NCBI GenBank assembly: GCA_036013505.1
Contig: CP107851.1
Coordinates: 930,001 to 994,000, forward strand
Source of the DNA: Streptomyces sp. NBC_00510
GTDB lineage: Bacteria > Actinomycetota > Actinomycetes > Streptomycetales > Streptomycetaceae
Direction: 5' to 3'
DNA: 64,000 bases
Shown here piece by piece: positions 44,446 to 53,860 of this stretch. Below the pieces are notes generated by a model. It was not told the origin of the DNA. It worked only from the letters and a program-made list of their open reading frames with translations, and searched no databases. How positions within the stretch are numbered: the first letter of the stretch is position 1; each line of letters begins with the position of its first letter. The translations under genes were made by a program, and so were the position numbers.

Positions 44446-46179
44446 TCAGGCCGTGACGGTCTCGCCGGGCAGCGCCAGGTCGAGGTCGACCAGGCGCTCG
44501 TCGCCCGCGTGCGTGGCCGCCGAGGCGAGGGGGCCGTGCCCCGCCGCCCGCGCGGCGAGCACGTACGGGCCCCCGGCCGGGACCGCGAGCGCGTACCTGC
44601 CGTCCTCCGCGGAGAGCGTCGCGCCGGCCTGCCGGCCGCGGCGGTCGATCAGGGTGACCTTGGCACGGGCGACCGGAGCGCCCCCGGCGCCCACGACCCG
44701 GCCCCGGAAACCGCGCAGGACCTCCTCCGCACGCGCCAGGCCGGCCTCCTCCTCGCTGCTGGCGCGCAACTGCAGGCCGGTCCGCCGTCCGGGCAGGCCG
44801 AGGGCGAGCAGCAGGCCGAGGAGGACGGCGCCCGTGGCGATGAGGAACGAGACGCGGAAGCCGTGCATGGTCGGGATGGCGACCCCGTTGACGTGCTGGG
44901 CGGTGTTGGCCAGCACCATGCCGATCACGGCGCTGGAAACCGAGGTGCCGACGGACCGCATCAGGGTGTTCAGGCCGTTGGCCGCGCCGGTCTCGGAGGC
45001 CGGCACCGCGCCGACGATGAGCGCGGGCAGCGAGGAGTAGGCCAGGCCGATGCCCGCGCCCAGGATCACCGAGGTGAGGACGGTCTGCCAGACGGCGTCC
45101 ATCAGGCCGAGGCCGCCACCGTAGCCGGCACCGATCACCAGCAGGCCCATGATCAGCGTGGTCTTCGGGCCGAAGCGGGCGGACAGGCGGGCGTAGACGG
45201 GGGCGGTGAACATCATCGTCAGGCCGAGCGGGGCCACGGCCAGACCCGCGACGACCATGGACTGGCCCAGGCCGTAACCGGTGGCGGCGGGGAGCTGGAG
45301 GAGCTGGGGCAGGACGAGCGAGACGACGTAGAAGCTGACCCCGACCATGATCGAGGCGAGGTTGGTGAGCAGCACCTCGCGGCGGGCGGTGGTGCGCAGG
45401 TCGACCAGCGGGGCCTTCACCCGCAGTTCCATCACGCCCCACAGCAGCAGGACGACGGCTGCGGCGGCGAACAGCCCGAGGGTGGTACCGGACGACCAGC
45501 CCCAGTCGCTGCCCTTGGTGATCGGCAGCAGGAACAGGACCAGGCCGGTGGACAGGCCGAGCGCGCCGGGCAGGTCGAAGGTGCCCTTCGCGCGCGTCGG
45601 GGACTCCGGCACGACGGCCAGGGCGAGGACGATGGCGAGGACGCCGAGACCGGCCGCGGCGTAGAAGAGCGCGTGCCAGTTCGTGTGCTGGGCGATCAGG
45701 GCCGCGCCGGGCAGCGCGAGGCCGCCGCCGACGCCGATGGAGGAGCTCATGAGGGCCATCGCCGAGCCGAGCCGCTCCCGCGGCAGCATGTCGCGCATCA
45801 GCCCGATGCCGAGCGGGATGGCGCCCATGGCGAAGCCCTGGAGCGTACGGCCCACGATCATGGTGAGCAGCTGGCTGGTGACGGCGCTGACCACGGCGCC
45901 GACCACCATGACCGCGAGGCTGGTGATCAGCATGCGGCGCTTGCCGTAGAGGTCGCCGAGGCGGCCCATGATCGGGGTGGCCACCGCGCCGGAGAGCAGG
46001 GTGGAGGTCAGCACCCAGGTCGCGTTGCTCGGCGCCGTGTGCAGCAGCTGCGGCAGGTCCTTGATGACCGGCACGAGCAGGGTCTGCATGACCGCGACAA
46101 CGATGCCCGCGAAGGCGAGTACCGGGACGACCGCCCCGCTGGTTCTCCGGGCGGGCAGGTCGGTCGTCGTGAGCGTCAT
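44446..46179 (-). CDS. MFS (DHA2-type, 14-TM) transporter with carboxypeptidase-regulatory-like tail
   Basis: 577 residues from ATG 46179, with GGAGG 11 nt upstream. The membrane part (1-490) shows MGRLGDLYGKRRML (motif A), IVGRTLQGFAMGAIPLGIGLMRD (motif B), the GGGLALPGAALI region of motif C and about 14 helices, as in DHA2 multidrug exporters. After the last helix the chain continues for about 85 residues with GFRGRVVGAGGAPVARAKVTLIDRRGRQ...YALAVPAGGPYVLAARAAGH, a carboxypeptidase-regulatory-like beta-sandwich rarely attached to a pump. Substrate unknown. Confidence 0.88.
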   Translation of the reverse strand: MTLTTTDLPARRTSGAVVPVLAFAGIVVAVMQTLLVPVIKDLPQLLHTAPSNATWVLTSTLLSGAVATPIMGRLGDLYGKRRMLITSLAVMVVGAVVSAVTSQLLTMIVGRTLQGFAMGAIPLGIGLMRDMLPRERLGSAMALMSSSIGVGGGLALPGAALIAQHTNWHALFYAAAGLGVLAIVLALAVVPESPTRAKGTFDLPGALGLSTGLVLFLLPITKGSDWGWSSGTTLGLFAAAAVVLLLWGVMELRVKAPLVDLRTTARREVLLTNLASIMVGVSFYVVSLVLPQLLQLPAATGYGLGQSMVVAGLAVAPLGLTMMFTAPVYARLSARFGPKTTLIMGLLVIGAGYGGGLGLMDAVWQTVLTSVILGAGIGLAYSSLPALIVGAVPASETGAANGLNTLMRSVGTSVSSAVIGMVLANTAQHVNGVAIPTMHGFRVSFLIATGAVLLGLLLALGLPGRRTGLQLRASSEEEAGLARAEEVLRGFRGRVVGAGGAPVARAKVTLIDRRGRQAGATLSAEDGRYALAVPAGGPYVLAARAAGHGPLASAATHAGDERLVDLDLALPGETVTA

Positions 46180-46291
46180 GGGGTGAGGCCTCCGGGCAGA
46201 GGTAGGACCGTGGTGGTGGTCGTGCGGGTCGCGTACGAGGGATGCAACCCCGTATGCCGAGGCAACTATTCCGGCACCCGGATTCCGTAAA

Positions 46292-46381
46292 ACATGCATG
46301 TGTCCGGCTTATTTGGCTTTGGTCTCGACGTACGCGGATCCCGGGGGGGCGAGCGGCCCGATCTGTGATCTCTCTGTGATC
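46292..46381. promoter_or_regulatory. Palindrome and direct repeats in divergent promoter
   Basis: ACATGCATGT (46292-46301) is a perfect 10-bp palindrome; CTGTGATC occurs twice in the same direction at 46363-46370 and 46374-46381, 11 bp apart. They lie between the MFS gene and the LAFTG protein gene. No regulator is assigned. Confidence 0.35.
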
Positions 46382-46487
46382 TTCCTGTACGCAACGGTGC
46401 GGGTGCCCGGGAGGTCTGAAGGACGTGCGCCCAGAGCGGCGCACCCCCTTCAGACTCCGACATCCGACATCCGACAAGGAAACGTTG

Positions 46488-48143
46488 ATGAGACGTCCCG
46501 TCCGCAGATCCGTCTCCCGGGCAGCGATCGGTCTCGTTGCGGCCGCCGCTCTGGCCGCCGGGTTCGGCTCCGCCGCACCCGCCCTCGCCGACGACGGCGC
46601 CCCGCTGCCGGTCGGGATCACCGGCGCGAGCCACGTGGATCTGTCGCTCCAGGGCGACGACGACGACCCGAGCCAGCCCCAGGTCACGCTGCGGCTCGCC
46701 GCGCCCGGCAGCGACGAGCCGGACGACGACGGGGTGGTCCCCGTCGTCCACCAGGGCCCGTACACGATCAAGATCGACGCCAGCGGCCTCGAGGGCGTCG
46801 CCGCCGTGAAGCTGCCCTGCGACGCGACCGGACTGACCGCCGTCTGCGAGCGCGACGACATCAACGCCGGGGAGGCGTACAACCGCATCGGCGGCATCCG
46901 CCTCGACGTCGACGCCGACAGCGCGGCCGGGGACTTCGGCACCATCAAGGTGACCGGCGAGGGCGAGGGCGTCGAGTTCGCCCCGCTCACCATCGACGTG
47001 CTGGTCGGCGGTCCGGAACTGCTGGGCCGCAAGCTCTCCGAGCCCAAGGGCCTCGCCGCCGGCGACACCTACCAGGCGCCGGTCGGGTTCCGCAACGTCG
47101 GCGGCATGGCGGCCGAGGGCGCCGTCCTCCACTTCCACGGCTCGCGCGGGCTGAGCTTCCCCGACGGCTACGGCAACTGCGCCTACAAGCACACCACCGA
47201 GGGGTCGCTGCTCTACCAGGGCACCGACGCGATCTGCACCTTCCCCGGCACCTACAAGACGGGCACGGCCTACACCCTGGCCGAACCGCTGAAGGTCAAG
47301 ACGGCCGCGTTCGCCCTCAGGGACGGCTTCAGCTACGGGTTCTCCGCGGTCGGCGCGAAGAAGGCCGAGGCGCTGCTGGAGAACGACGGCTACACGCCGG
47401 GTACCGGCGCGCCGCTGACCCTCGAGGAACTCCCCGGCGCCCCCGCGGGTGACTACACGCGCTACGCCGATCTCGACCTGCCGAGCGGCAACACCTACGA
47501 CCTGGTCCTGACCGGTGCCTCCGCCCGGGGCGACGCCGGCGACACGGTGAAGGCGGACATCGGCTTCCGCAACGACGGTCCGGCCTGGATCAGCGCTCTG
47601 CGCAGCGGCGGGGAACCGATCATCTTCTCCGTCGCCGTGCCCGAGGGCGCGAAGGTGACCAAGAGCCCCAAGGGCTGCAACTTCACCACCATCGACGAGG
47701 GCGTCAAGGGTTACCTGTGCTGGGTCGACACCCCGCTGCTGGAGGACGCGAAGCTGAGCTTCCCGTTCGAGCTGCGCATCGACAAGGTCGTGAAGAACGC
47801 CAAGGGCAAGGTCTCCCTGCCCAGGTGGAACGACCCGGCCGAGCCCGAGCACTCCAACAACACCGCGTGGATCGTCCTCAACGCCACCGGCGACGGCGAC
47901 GGCTCGCAGGGCTCCTCCGGCGGCCCGTCGGCCACCCCGGAGCCCACCGCCTCCGGCGACGACACGTCGGGCTCCTCCGGCACGTCCGGCAGCGGCGGCT
48001 CCTCGTCCTCCGGCGGTGACTCCGGCGGCGGCCTCGCCTTCACCGGCGCCGGCGGCGCGCTGCTCCTCGGCGGCTCCGCGCTCCTGGCCCTCGGACTGGG
48101 CGCCGTGATCATCGTCGTCGTACGGCGCAGGAGCGCCGCCTGA
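46488..48143 (+). CDS. Surface protein with class E sortase signal (LAFTG)
   Basis: 551 residues; AAGGA 9 nt before the ATG. A signal peptide ends SAAPALAD. The mature part is a set of beta-sandwich domains, partly repeated (FRNVGGMAAEGAVLHFHG; FRNDGPAWISALRSGG), with paired Cys. A Ser/Gly/Thr-rich spacer (about 475-515) leads to LAFTG, a hydrophobic helix and RRRSAA, the C-terminal sorting signal. LAxTG is the recognition form of the Streptomyces class E sortases, so the protein should be covalently fixed to the cell wall. Ligand unknown. Confidence 0.9.
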   Translation: MRRPVRRSVSRAAIGLVAAAALAAGFGSAAPALADDGAPLPVGITGASHVDLSLQGDDDDPSQPQVTLRLAAPGSDEPDDDGVVPVVHQGPYTIKIDASGLEGVAAVKLPCDATGLTAVCERDDINAGEAYNRIGGIRLDVDADSAAGDFGTIKVTGEGEGVEFAPLTIDVLVGGPELLGRKLSEPKGLAAGDTYQAPVGFRNVGGMAAEGAVLHFHGSRGLSFPDGYGNCAYKHTTEGSLLYQGTDAICTFPGTYKTGTAYTLAEPLKVKTAAFALRDGFSYGFSAVGAKKAEALLENDGYTPGTGAPLTLEELPGAPAGDYTRYADLDLPSGNTYDLVLTGASARGDAGDTVKADIGFRNDGPAWISALRSGGEPIIFSVAVPEGAKVTKSPKGCNFTTIDEGVKGYLCWVDTPLLEDAKLSFPFELRIDKVVKNAKGKVSLPRWNDPAEPEHSNNTAWIVLNATGDGDGSQGSSGGPSATPEPTASGDDTSGSSGTSGSGGSSSSGGDSGGGLAFTGAGGALLLGGSALLALGLGAVIIVVVRRRSAA

Positions 48144-48166
48144 CGCCGCACCGCCACCACGCACGC

Positions 48167-48202
48167 GACGGCCGCCACGCCCCTCGGGGCGCGGCGGCCG
48201 TC
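48167..48202. terminator. Hairpin between convergent genes
   Basis: GACGGCCGCC (48167-48176) pairs with GGCGGCCGTC (48193-48202); the stem continues inward with CGCCCC/GGGGCG after one mismatch. Between the LAFTG gene and the leftward lipoprotein-like gene. Confidence 0.72.
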
Positions 48203-48237
48203 GTCATACGGGGTGATGGGGAGGGTCTGGCAGAGAT

Positions 48238-49089
48238 CTACCGCCTGCCGAGCGCCACGGGCCCGCCGGTGAAGGCGTCCAGCAGGATCCGCCCGCCGAG
48301 CGGCCGGTCCAGGCGGACCGTCACCGGATCGACGAGCAGTTGCGCGGTGCACGGGCCGTCGTCCGCACCGCGGACCATGCCGCGGAGCACCACGCTGTCG
48401 CGGGTCTCCAGCACGTCCACGGCCGGACCGTCGTCACAGGCGCCGTGCCCCGCCAGGACGGTGACGCTCCGGCCGTCCCCGGCGACCTTCCGCAGCCCCT
48501 CCAGCGGCATCCCGGGATCGGTGGCCTGGGAGAGGGCGGCGATCGGCGCGCGCGGCAGCCGCGCGGGGCTGATCGCGGCACGCACCAGCGGGGTGTCGTA
48601 GCCGTCGAGCGTGAAGTGCCAGGCGGGGACGCGGGCCTCGCCACGGCTGGTGAGCAGGGTCATCTCGCCGAAGGTGGCCTTGGTGACGGTCAGCGGGTCC
48701 GCGCGGCCCTCCGGCCCCTCGTCCAGCCCGTCGTAGGCCTCCCGTGCCGTCATCGGCGTGACGGGCGTCGACGTCCCGTCCGCCCAGCGGATGCGGCCCT
48801 CCCGCTCGGTGCGGGGCAGCGCCCCACGGTGCTCGAAGTTCCGCGTCAGGTAGGCCTGCTTGTCGGCGTCCGTACGGAAGGCGTTGTCCGGGAGCCGCAC
48901 CACGTCCTCCAGCGGGTAGAAGCCCTCCCGCCACGATCGTGCGGCCTCCGAGCCCTCCCAGGCCTCGGCGACCTCCCGCATGCGGGAGGTCGCCGCACCG
49001 TCGTCGTCCGTCGCGGACACCGTCCGCGCTCCGCATCCGGCGGATCCCAAGAGCAGACAGACGGCACCCACCAGCACGAGCGATCTCAT
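48238..49089 (-). CDS. Putative lipoprotein, function unknown
   Basis: 283 residues. The N-terminus MRSLVLVGAVCLLLGSAGCGAR resembles a lipoprotein signal with Cys at residue 19, although -3 is Ser rather than the usual Leu. The mature part contains REGFYPLEDVVRLPDNAF, REARVPAWHFTLDGYDTPLVRAA and a C-terminal strand-rich portion (VTVLAGHGACDDGPAVDVLETRDSVVL with paired Cys). I recognise no enzyme motif. Probably exported and membrane-held. Confidence 0.72.
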   Translation of the reverse strand: MRSLVLVGAVCLLLGSAGCGARTVSATDDDGAATSRMREVAEAWEGSEAARSWREGFYPLEDVVRLPDNAFRTDADKQAYLTRNFEHRGALPRTEREGRIRWADGTSTPVTPMTAREAYDGLDEGPEGRADPLTVTKATFGEMTLLTSRGEARVPAWHFTLDGYDTPLVRAAISPARLPRAPIAALSQATDPGMPLEGLRKVAGDGRSVTVLAGHGACDDGPAVDVLETRDSVVLRGMVRGADDGPCTAQLLVDPVTVRLDRPLGGRILLDAFTGGPVALGRR

Positions 49090-49168
49090 GACGCCTCCCC
49101 AAGGCAGTGGGCCCCCCTCGGACCCCGCCGATGTGACGTACCGCCCCGGCAGCGGGTTCCGCCCCGTG

Positions 49169-49600
49169 TCACCCGCCGGCCGCGGCGGCCGGCGCGGGCG
49201 GGTTCCTCCGGTTGCCCACCCAGGTGAACAGCGCCGCGGCGGGCGGGAATCCCAGCACGATGCCGACGTGCAGACCGAGGTCCGTGGCGGAGGGCGCCAC
49301 CAGCCGGGCCACTGTCAAGCCGAGCGTTCCCGTCACCGCCAGGACGCAGGTGCCGGCCGCGGCGGCCAGCCCCCGGCGGCGAGGACGCTCGCGGTCGGAG
49401 CCGACGACACCGCCACCGGCGATCAGGGCGGTCCCGACCGACAGCAGGCTCACGTCGGGCAGCAGGCCGAACGGCCAGAGCAGCAGGGCGAGGGCGCCCA
49501 TCGGCACCAGCGCCATCACCACCAGCCACGCGGTGAGCGCGGCGGCCTGACCCGGCCGGCGCCGGCCGGGACCAGCGGCGTCGTGACGATCGCTCTTCAT
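49169..49600 (-). CDS. Small integral membrane protein
   Basis: 143 residues from ATG 49600. Four hydrophobic stretches are visible: AALTAWLVVMALVPMGALAL, LLSVGTALIAGGGVV, LAAAAGTCVLAVTGTLGLTV and HVGIVLGFPPAAALFTWVG, with a basic N-terminus and a basic loop (SDRERPRRRG). No family recognised. It lies 79 nt downstream of nothing related; the lipoprotein gene on the same strand starts at 49089. Confidence 0.6.
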   Translation of the reverse strand: MKSDRHDAAGPGRRRPGQAAALTAWLVVMALVPMGALALLLWPFGLLPDVSLLSVGTALIAGGGVVGSDRERPRRRGLAAAAGTCVLAVTGTLGLTVARLVAPSATDLGLHVGIVLGFPPAAALFTWVGNRRNPPAPAAAAGG

Positions 49601-49756
49601 GCTGGGAGCGTAGCCGGGCTCTCGCCCGGTCAGGGACCCACGGAACGGGCCGCGAAATGCCGTGCCTGCTTCGCGGAACACGCCGGGCCGGCCGGGTAGC
49701 GTCGCCGTCACCAGCGGCCCCAAGGGGCCGTCCCTCCTGCGACCTGGAGCACCGGT

Positions 49757-50059
49757 ATGCCCGCGTACGGATTCTTCGTGGAGTTCGAGGCCCGGCCGGG
49801 CCGGGAGGACGACGTCGTCCGCTTCCTCGTCGACGCCAAGGCGCTGGTCGACGCCGAACCGGGGACGTTGGCGTGGTTCGCCTTCCGCCCTGGGCCGTCC
49901 TCCTTCCGCATCTTCGACGCCTTCGAGACCGAGGAGGACCGCGAGACGCACCTGCGGGGCAAGGTGCGGCAGCGCATCGAGGCGCTCGGTGACGAACTGT
50001 TCGCCGTACCGCCCGTCATCACCCCGGTCGACGTCCTCGCGGCGAAGCTGCCCGGCTGA
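49757..50059 (+). CDS. Antibiotic-biosynthesis-monooxygenase (ABM) fold protein
   Basis: 100 residues, the normal single-domain length. The ferredoxin-like dimeric alpha-beta-barrel pattern is clear: YGFFVEFEARPGREDDVVRFL, then EPGTLAWFAFRPGPSSFRIFDAFETEEDRETHL and a final helix. Family members include quinone-forming monooxygenases, haem-degrading enzymes and detoxifiers; no haem-binding His or other residue decides between them here. Confidence 0.8.
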   Translation: MPAYGFFVEFEARPGREDDVVRFLVDAKALVDAEPGTLAWFAFRPGPSSFRIFDAFETEEDRETHLRGKVRQRIEALGDELFAVPPVITPVDVLAAKLPG

Positions 50060-50139
50060 CGGGGCGCAGGGTACGGCAGCCACCAGGCTCAAGGGGCACC
50101 ACCCCCCGCCGCGGACGGCCCCACCGGTCGGCGCAGACT

Positions 50140-50156
50140 GTGAACGGAATGTTCAC
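50140..50156. promoter_or_regulatory. Palindrome upstream of Usp gene
   Basis: GTGAACggaatGTTCAC, 6-bp perfect arms with a 5-bp spacer, 91 bp before the universal stress protein start. Likely operator; no regulator assigned. Confidence 0.5.
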
Positions 50157-50247
50157 GCCGTACGACACCGCTGGTCAGGGGAACTCCACCACCGCGGGCC
50201 TCTACTGAGTCCGCAAACCCCTGCTCAGCCCTGGAAGAAGAGAAAAG

Positions 50248-50706
50248 ATGTCCATGTACCAGCGCATCATGGTTGCCGTCGACTCGAGCCCCTCCCGCCA
50301 GTCCGCCCTGCGCACGGCCGGGGACATGGCCCGGCTGACCGGCGCCGCGGTGCACGTTGTGCACGTGCTCGCCTCGACGGTCGCGTTCGACACCGTCATG
50401 ACCCTGGAAGAGGACTCCGACGCCGGCGCCGTCGTCGACGAGGCCGTCGCCACGCTCCACGACATGGGTGTGGCGGAGGCCGACGGTGAGCTCGTCCGCG
50501 ACGTAACCACGCAGGAGGTCGCCGGCGCGATCTCCGCGGCGGCGGAGCAGTTCAAGGCGGACCTCCTGGTCGTCAGCCCCCACCACCGCGGCTCGGTCGC
50601 GGCCTTCTTCAACCCCCGCGTCAGCGACGCCATCGCCCACACCAGCCGCATCGCGGTGCTGCTCGTCCCCGAGGAGCGGGCCGAGGGCGACGCCTCCGCC
50701 GCCTGA
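50248..50706 (+). CDS. Universal stress protein (UspA family)
   Basis: 152 residues. YQRIMVAVDSSPSRQSALRTA opens the Usp fold. The C-terminal segment LLVVSPHHRGSVAAFFNPRVSDAIAHTSRIAVLLVPEE is in the place of the G-x-x-G-x9-G-S/T nucleotide loop, but keeps only RGS and lacks the final G-S/T, so ATP binding is doubtful. Domains of this type act in stress, dormancy or signalling; a specific role cannot be read here. Confidence 0.85.
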   Translation: MSMYQRIMVAVDSSPSRQSALRTAGDMARLTGAAVHVVHVLASTVAFDTVMTLEEDSDAGAVVDEAVATLHDMGVAEADGELVRDVTTQEVAGAISAAAEQFKADLLVVSPHHRGSVAAFFNPRVSDAIAHTSRIAVLLVPEERAEGDASAA

Positions 50707-50772
50707 CCGGGCCGGATCGGATCGGCCCGTCCGGCTCCGGCGAGCCGGTCGGGCCGCGCCGGTGCGCCCCGG

Positions 50773-51762
50773 TCACGGCGTGGGCACATGCTCCGGGAGC
50801 AGCCCGGCGTGCTTGACGGCGTGCCAGAACTCCTCCGGCACCGGGTGGTCGAAGAACGCCACGCTCTGGGCGACCTCTTCCGCGGAACGGGCACCGACGA
50901 CCACGCTCGCGACCGCCGGGTGCCCCAGCGGGAAGCGCACGGCCGCCGCGAGCAGCGGCACGCCGAAGGTCCGGCACACCTCCCGCCACGCCGCCACCCG
51001 GCCGGCCAGCGCGGCGGGCACGGTGACGTACCCGTGGGGCGCACCGGGACGCGGGTCCGCGAGCAGCCCCGACTGGTAGACACCGGCGGCCATGACGGCG
51101 ATGCCGCGCTCGGCGCACAGCGGCAGCAGTTCGTCCAGGCCCGACTGGTCGAGGAGGTTGTAACGCCCGGCCAGCAGCACGCAGTCCGGTCCCGGATCGG
51201 CCGCCCGGCGCAGGAAGTCGACGGCGACGGGGGCGTGGTTGACCCCGATCGACACCGCTCCCACGGCGCCGGCCTCCCGCAGTTCGGCCAGCGCGCGGTA
51301 GGCGTCGCCCACGGCGGCGGTGAAGTCCTCGTCGGGATCGTGCACATGGAGCACGTCGACGCGGTCGAGCCCGAGCCGGGCCAGGCTCTCCTCGACGCTG
51401 CGCAGCACTCCCGCGTACGAGTAGTCCAGCCGCGGCCCCACGCCCGGCGGGGGATCCGCCCAGATCGGCTGGGTGTCGGGGCCTCCCGGTTCGATCAGCC
51501 GCCCCACCTTGGTGCACAGCACGAACGCGTCGCGCGGCCGGGCCGCGAGCGCAGCGCCGGTGCGGGTCTCGGAGCGCCCGTAGCCGTAGACGGGGGCGGT
51601 GTCGTAGAGCCGGATGCCGAGGTCCCAGGCCCGGTCCAGGACGGCCGCGGCCTGCGCGGCCGGTACGGGTGAGAAGAGTCCGCCGAGCGAGGCCAGGCCC
51701 AGCCCGAGCCTGCTGACCCGCAGCGGTGTGCGTCCGAGCTGCACGAGATCGCCGGCCCGCAT
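50773..51762 (-). CDS. Aldo/keto reductase
   Basis: 329-residue TIM-barrel oxidoreductase of the D-threo-aldose/galactose dehydrogenase-like group. Catalytic Asp-Tyr is in RLYDTAPVYGYGRSETRTG (residue 50), Lys in VLCTKVGRL and the His-containing strand in VDVLHVHDPD. The C-terminal NADP-binding VASVVVGARSAEEV is intact. Substrate unknown. Confidence 0.88.
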   Translation of the reverse strand: MRAGDLVQLGRTPLRVSRLGLGLASLGGLFSPVPAAQAAAVLDRAWDLGIRLYDTAPVYGYGRSETRTGAALAARPRDAFVLCTKVGRLIEPGGPDTQPIWADPPPGVGPRLDYSYAGVLRSVEESLARLGLDRVDVLHVHDPDEDFTAAVGDAYRALAELREAGAVGAVSIGVNHAPVAVDFLRRAADPGPDCVLLAGRYNLLDQSGLDELLPLCAERGIAVMAAGVYQSGLLADPRPGAPHGYVTVPAALAGRVAAWREVCRTFGVPLLAAAVRFPLGHPAVASVVVGARSAEEVAQSVAFFDHPVPEEFWHAVKHAGLLPEHVPTP

Positions 51763-51856
51763 GTCGCCCCCTCCTGCCGAACGGTGTCGTCCCTACGGCA
51801 GCCAGGGGACCACGCCCCCGTCCGGCGCACCAGGCCCGCCGCGGCGCGGGCCCCGG

Positions 51857-53455
51857 TCAGCGGCGCCCGGGCCGTCGTGCGCCGCGGATGAGCTGCTGCG
51901 CGGCGAGGTGGCCCGAGCCGCCGCCGAGGCCGGGGCCGGGGTGGGTGGAGGCGCCGATGTGCCACAGCCCGGGGACGGGTGTGGCGTGCCGGGGCGCGCC
52001 GGGCAGCGGTCGCCACAGGAGGCTCTGGTCGAGTTCGGCCGAGCCTCCGTAGGGGTCGCCGGCCACGGCGTTGGGGTTGTGCCCGGACAGGTCGGCCGGG
52101 GTGACGGCGTCCCAGGCGAGCACCTTGCCGGGCAGGTCGGGGGCGTGGCGGGCCACCCGGGCCAGGACCCGGTCGACGTAGCCCTCGGTCAGTGCCTTCG
52201 TCCAGCCGCCGCCGACGTCCAGTTCGCCGGCGGCGTCGCCGACGGGCGCGAAGGGCAGTTCCTGGAGCTGGATCCACAGGGACGCGGCGCCTTCCGGCAC
52301 GCGGGACGGGTCGAGGACGTGCTGCTGGCCGACGACCACCGTGGGCCGGCGCGGCAGCAGGCCCGCCTCGGCCTCCGCGCAGGCGATCCCGGTGCTCGCC
52401 GATCCGTCGCTCAGGTGGAACAGCGGGATGCCGGCGAGCCGGTCGTCGTTCCAGCCGGGCGGGGCGGAGAGGGCGACGTGGAGCTGCATCGCGGCGCGGC
52501 CGTAGCGGTAGCGCCGGGCCTGGTCGCGGACCGCGGCGGGCACCGGGGCGTCCTGCGGCAGCAGTTCCCCGTACAGCGCGGTCGGGGTCACCGAGGCGAG
52601 GACGGCACGGCGCGCGTGGATGTGCTCACCGCCGCCGGCCACCCCGGTGACCCTGCCGTCGGTGAGGAGCAGCCGCTCCACCGGGTACCCGGTGCGGACG
52701 TCCACGTGGAGTTCCCCGAGGAGCGTCTCGAAGGCCCGGACGAAGTTGCCGGCGCCGCCCGCCACGACGGGCACTCCGTAGCCGTGGAGCGAGGCCGCGA
52801 GCACGGGCAGCAGCAGGCCGCCCCCTGCGTGGTCCGGGGACAGCCCCGCGTGCAGCAGCCAGGGCACCCACAGCAGGTCGGCCTCGTCGCCCCGGAACGC
52901 GCCGCGGCAGTAGGAGCGTCCGCTGGTGACGGCCGACCGGAGCCAGGCCTCGGTGCCGGTGAACCGTTCGCGGCGCACCAGCTTCGCGATGTGCCGCAGC
53001 GTCCGCGGGGAGCGGGGCTCGCCGCTCAGCATGCCGCCGATGGCGTCGGCGTTGTCGAGGAAGCGCCCCAGCATGGCCAGGTAGGCGGCCCTGTCCTCGG
53101 CCCGGCCGAACGCCTCCGCCGTGGTGGCCGCGTCGCGGTGCACGAGGAGCACGCGGCCGTCGTCGGTGACGGTCCCGGTGACGAAGCCGTCGCCGTTGCG
53201 GTACTCCAGGCCGTGGCGGTGCAGGTCCTCGCCGAGGACGGCGTACGCCCCTCCGGACACGAACAGCGGGTGCCAGGAGGAGTAGGTGTCGTGCAGGTAG
53301 CCGGGCAGGGTCCGTTCCTCGGTGGCGATGAAGCCGCCAAGCCGGTCGCCCTGTTCCAGGAGGGCCACCGACCAGCCGTCCTTGGCCAGTTCGGTGGCGG
53401 CGACCAGGCCGTTCACACCGGAACCGACGACGACGGCGTCGACCGTGCGTGCCAT
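51857..53455 (-). CDS. Phytoene-desaturase-like FAD-dependent oxidoreductase
   Basis: 532 residues from ATG 53455, GAGGAG 6 nt upstream. VVVGSGVNGLVAATELAKDGWSVALLEQ is the dinucleotide-binding motif, followed by DRLGGFIATEE, and the C-terminal PGLWHIGASTHPGPGLGGGSGHLAAQQL completes the flavin site as in CrtI/amine-oxidase relatives. No other carotenoid gene is close, so it belongs to the broad NAD(P)/FAD desaturase-like group with unknown substrate. Confidence 0.87.
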   Translation of the reverse strand: MARTVDAVVVGSGVNGLVAATELAKDGWSVALLEQGDRLGGFIATEERTLPGYLHDTYSSWHPLFVSGGAYAVLGEDLHRHGLEYRNGDGFVTGTVTDDGRVLLVHRDAATTAEAFGRAEDRAAYLAMLGRFLDNADAIGGMLSGEPRSPRTLRHIAKLVRRERFTGTEAWLRSAVTSGRSYCRGAFRGDEADLLWVPWLLHAGLSPDHAGGGLLLPVLAASLHGYGVPVVAGGAGNFVRAFETLLGELHVDVRTGYPVERLLLTDGRVTGVAGGGEHIHARRAVLASVTPTALYGELLPQDAPVPAAVRDQARRYRYGRAAMQLHVALSAPPGWNDDRLAGIPLFHLSDGSASTGIACAEAEAGLLPRRPTVVVGQQHVLDPSRVPEGAASLWIQLQELPFAPVGDAAGELDVGGGWTKALTEGYVDRVLARVARHAPDLPGKVLAWDAVTPADLSGHNPNAVAGDPYGGSAELDQSLLWRPLPGAPRHATPVPGLWHIGASTHPGPGLGGGSGHLAAQQLIRGARRPGRR

Positions 53456-53860
53456 CAGTGCTCCTCGGGTTCGTCGCTCCGGAAGGCCGCTCCACGGGAA
53501 CCGGCCGGGGCGACGTCCCCGTGCGTCCATGGTCCAGCGTGCGCGCGGGGCGGGGCACCCGCACGTCGGGCCGGCCACGCCCGGCCGCCACCGGTCCGGT
53601 CCCGACGCCGGTGGCCGCCCCAGGGGCGCCGCTTCGTGGGGCGCGACCGCGTGCTCGGTCGACGTGTCGCACTGACGCACCCAGGCCGTCCACGCCCTTG
53701 CTGTCGACGGCCGGCGTGCCCGATGCTCATATCCCCAGAGCCACATCGGTCGCCCCAGGCAGCCGTGGCCCGGTCCCGCGAACCCGCCCCCTCCGGTGGC
53801 GGGCATCGGCGCGACCCGCCACCGCGTGCCGGGGTGGGCCGGTCGTCAAGGGGGGGTTCG

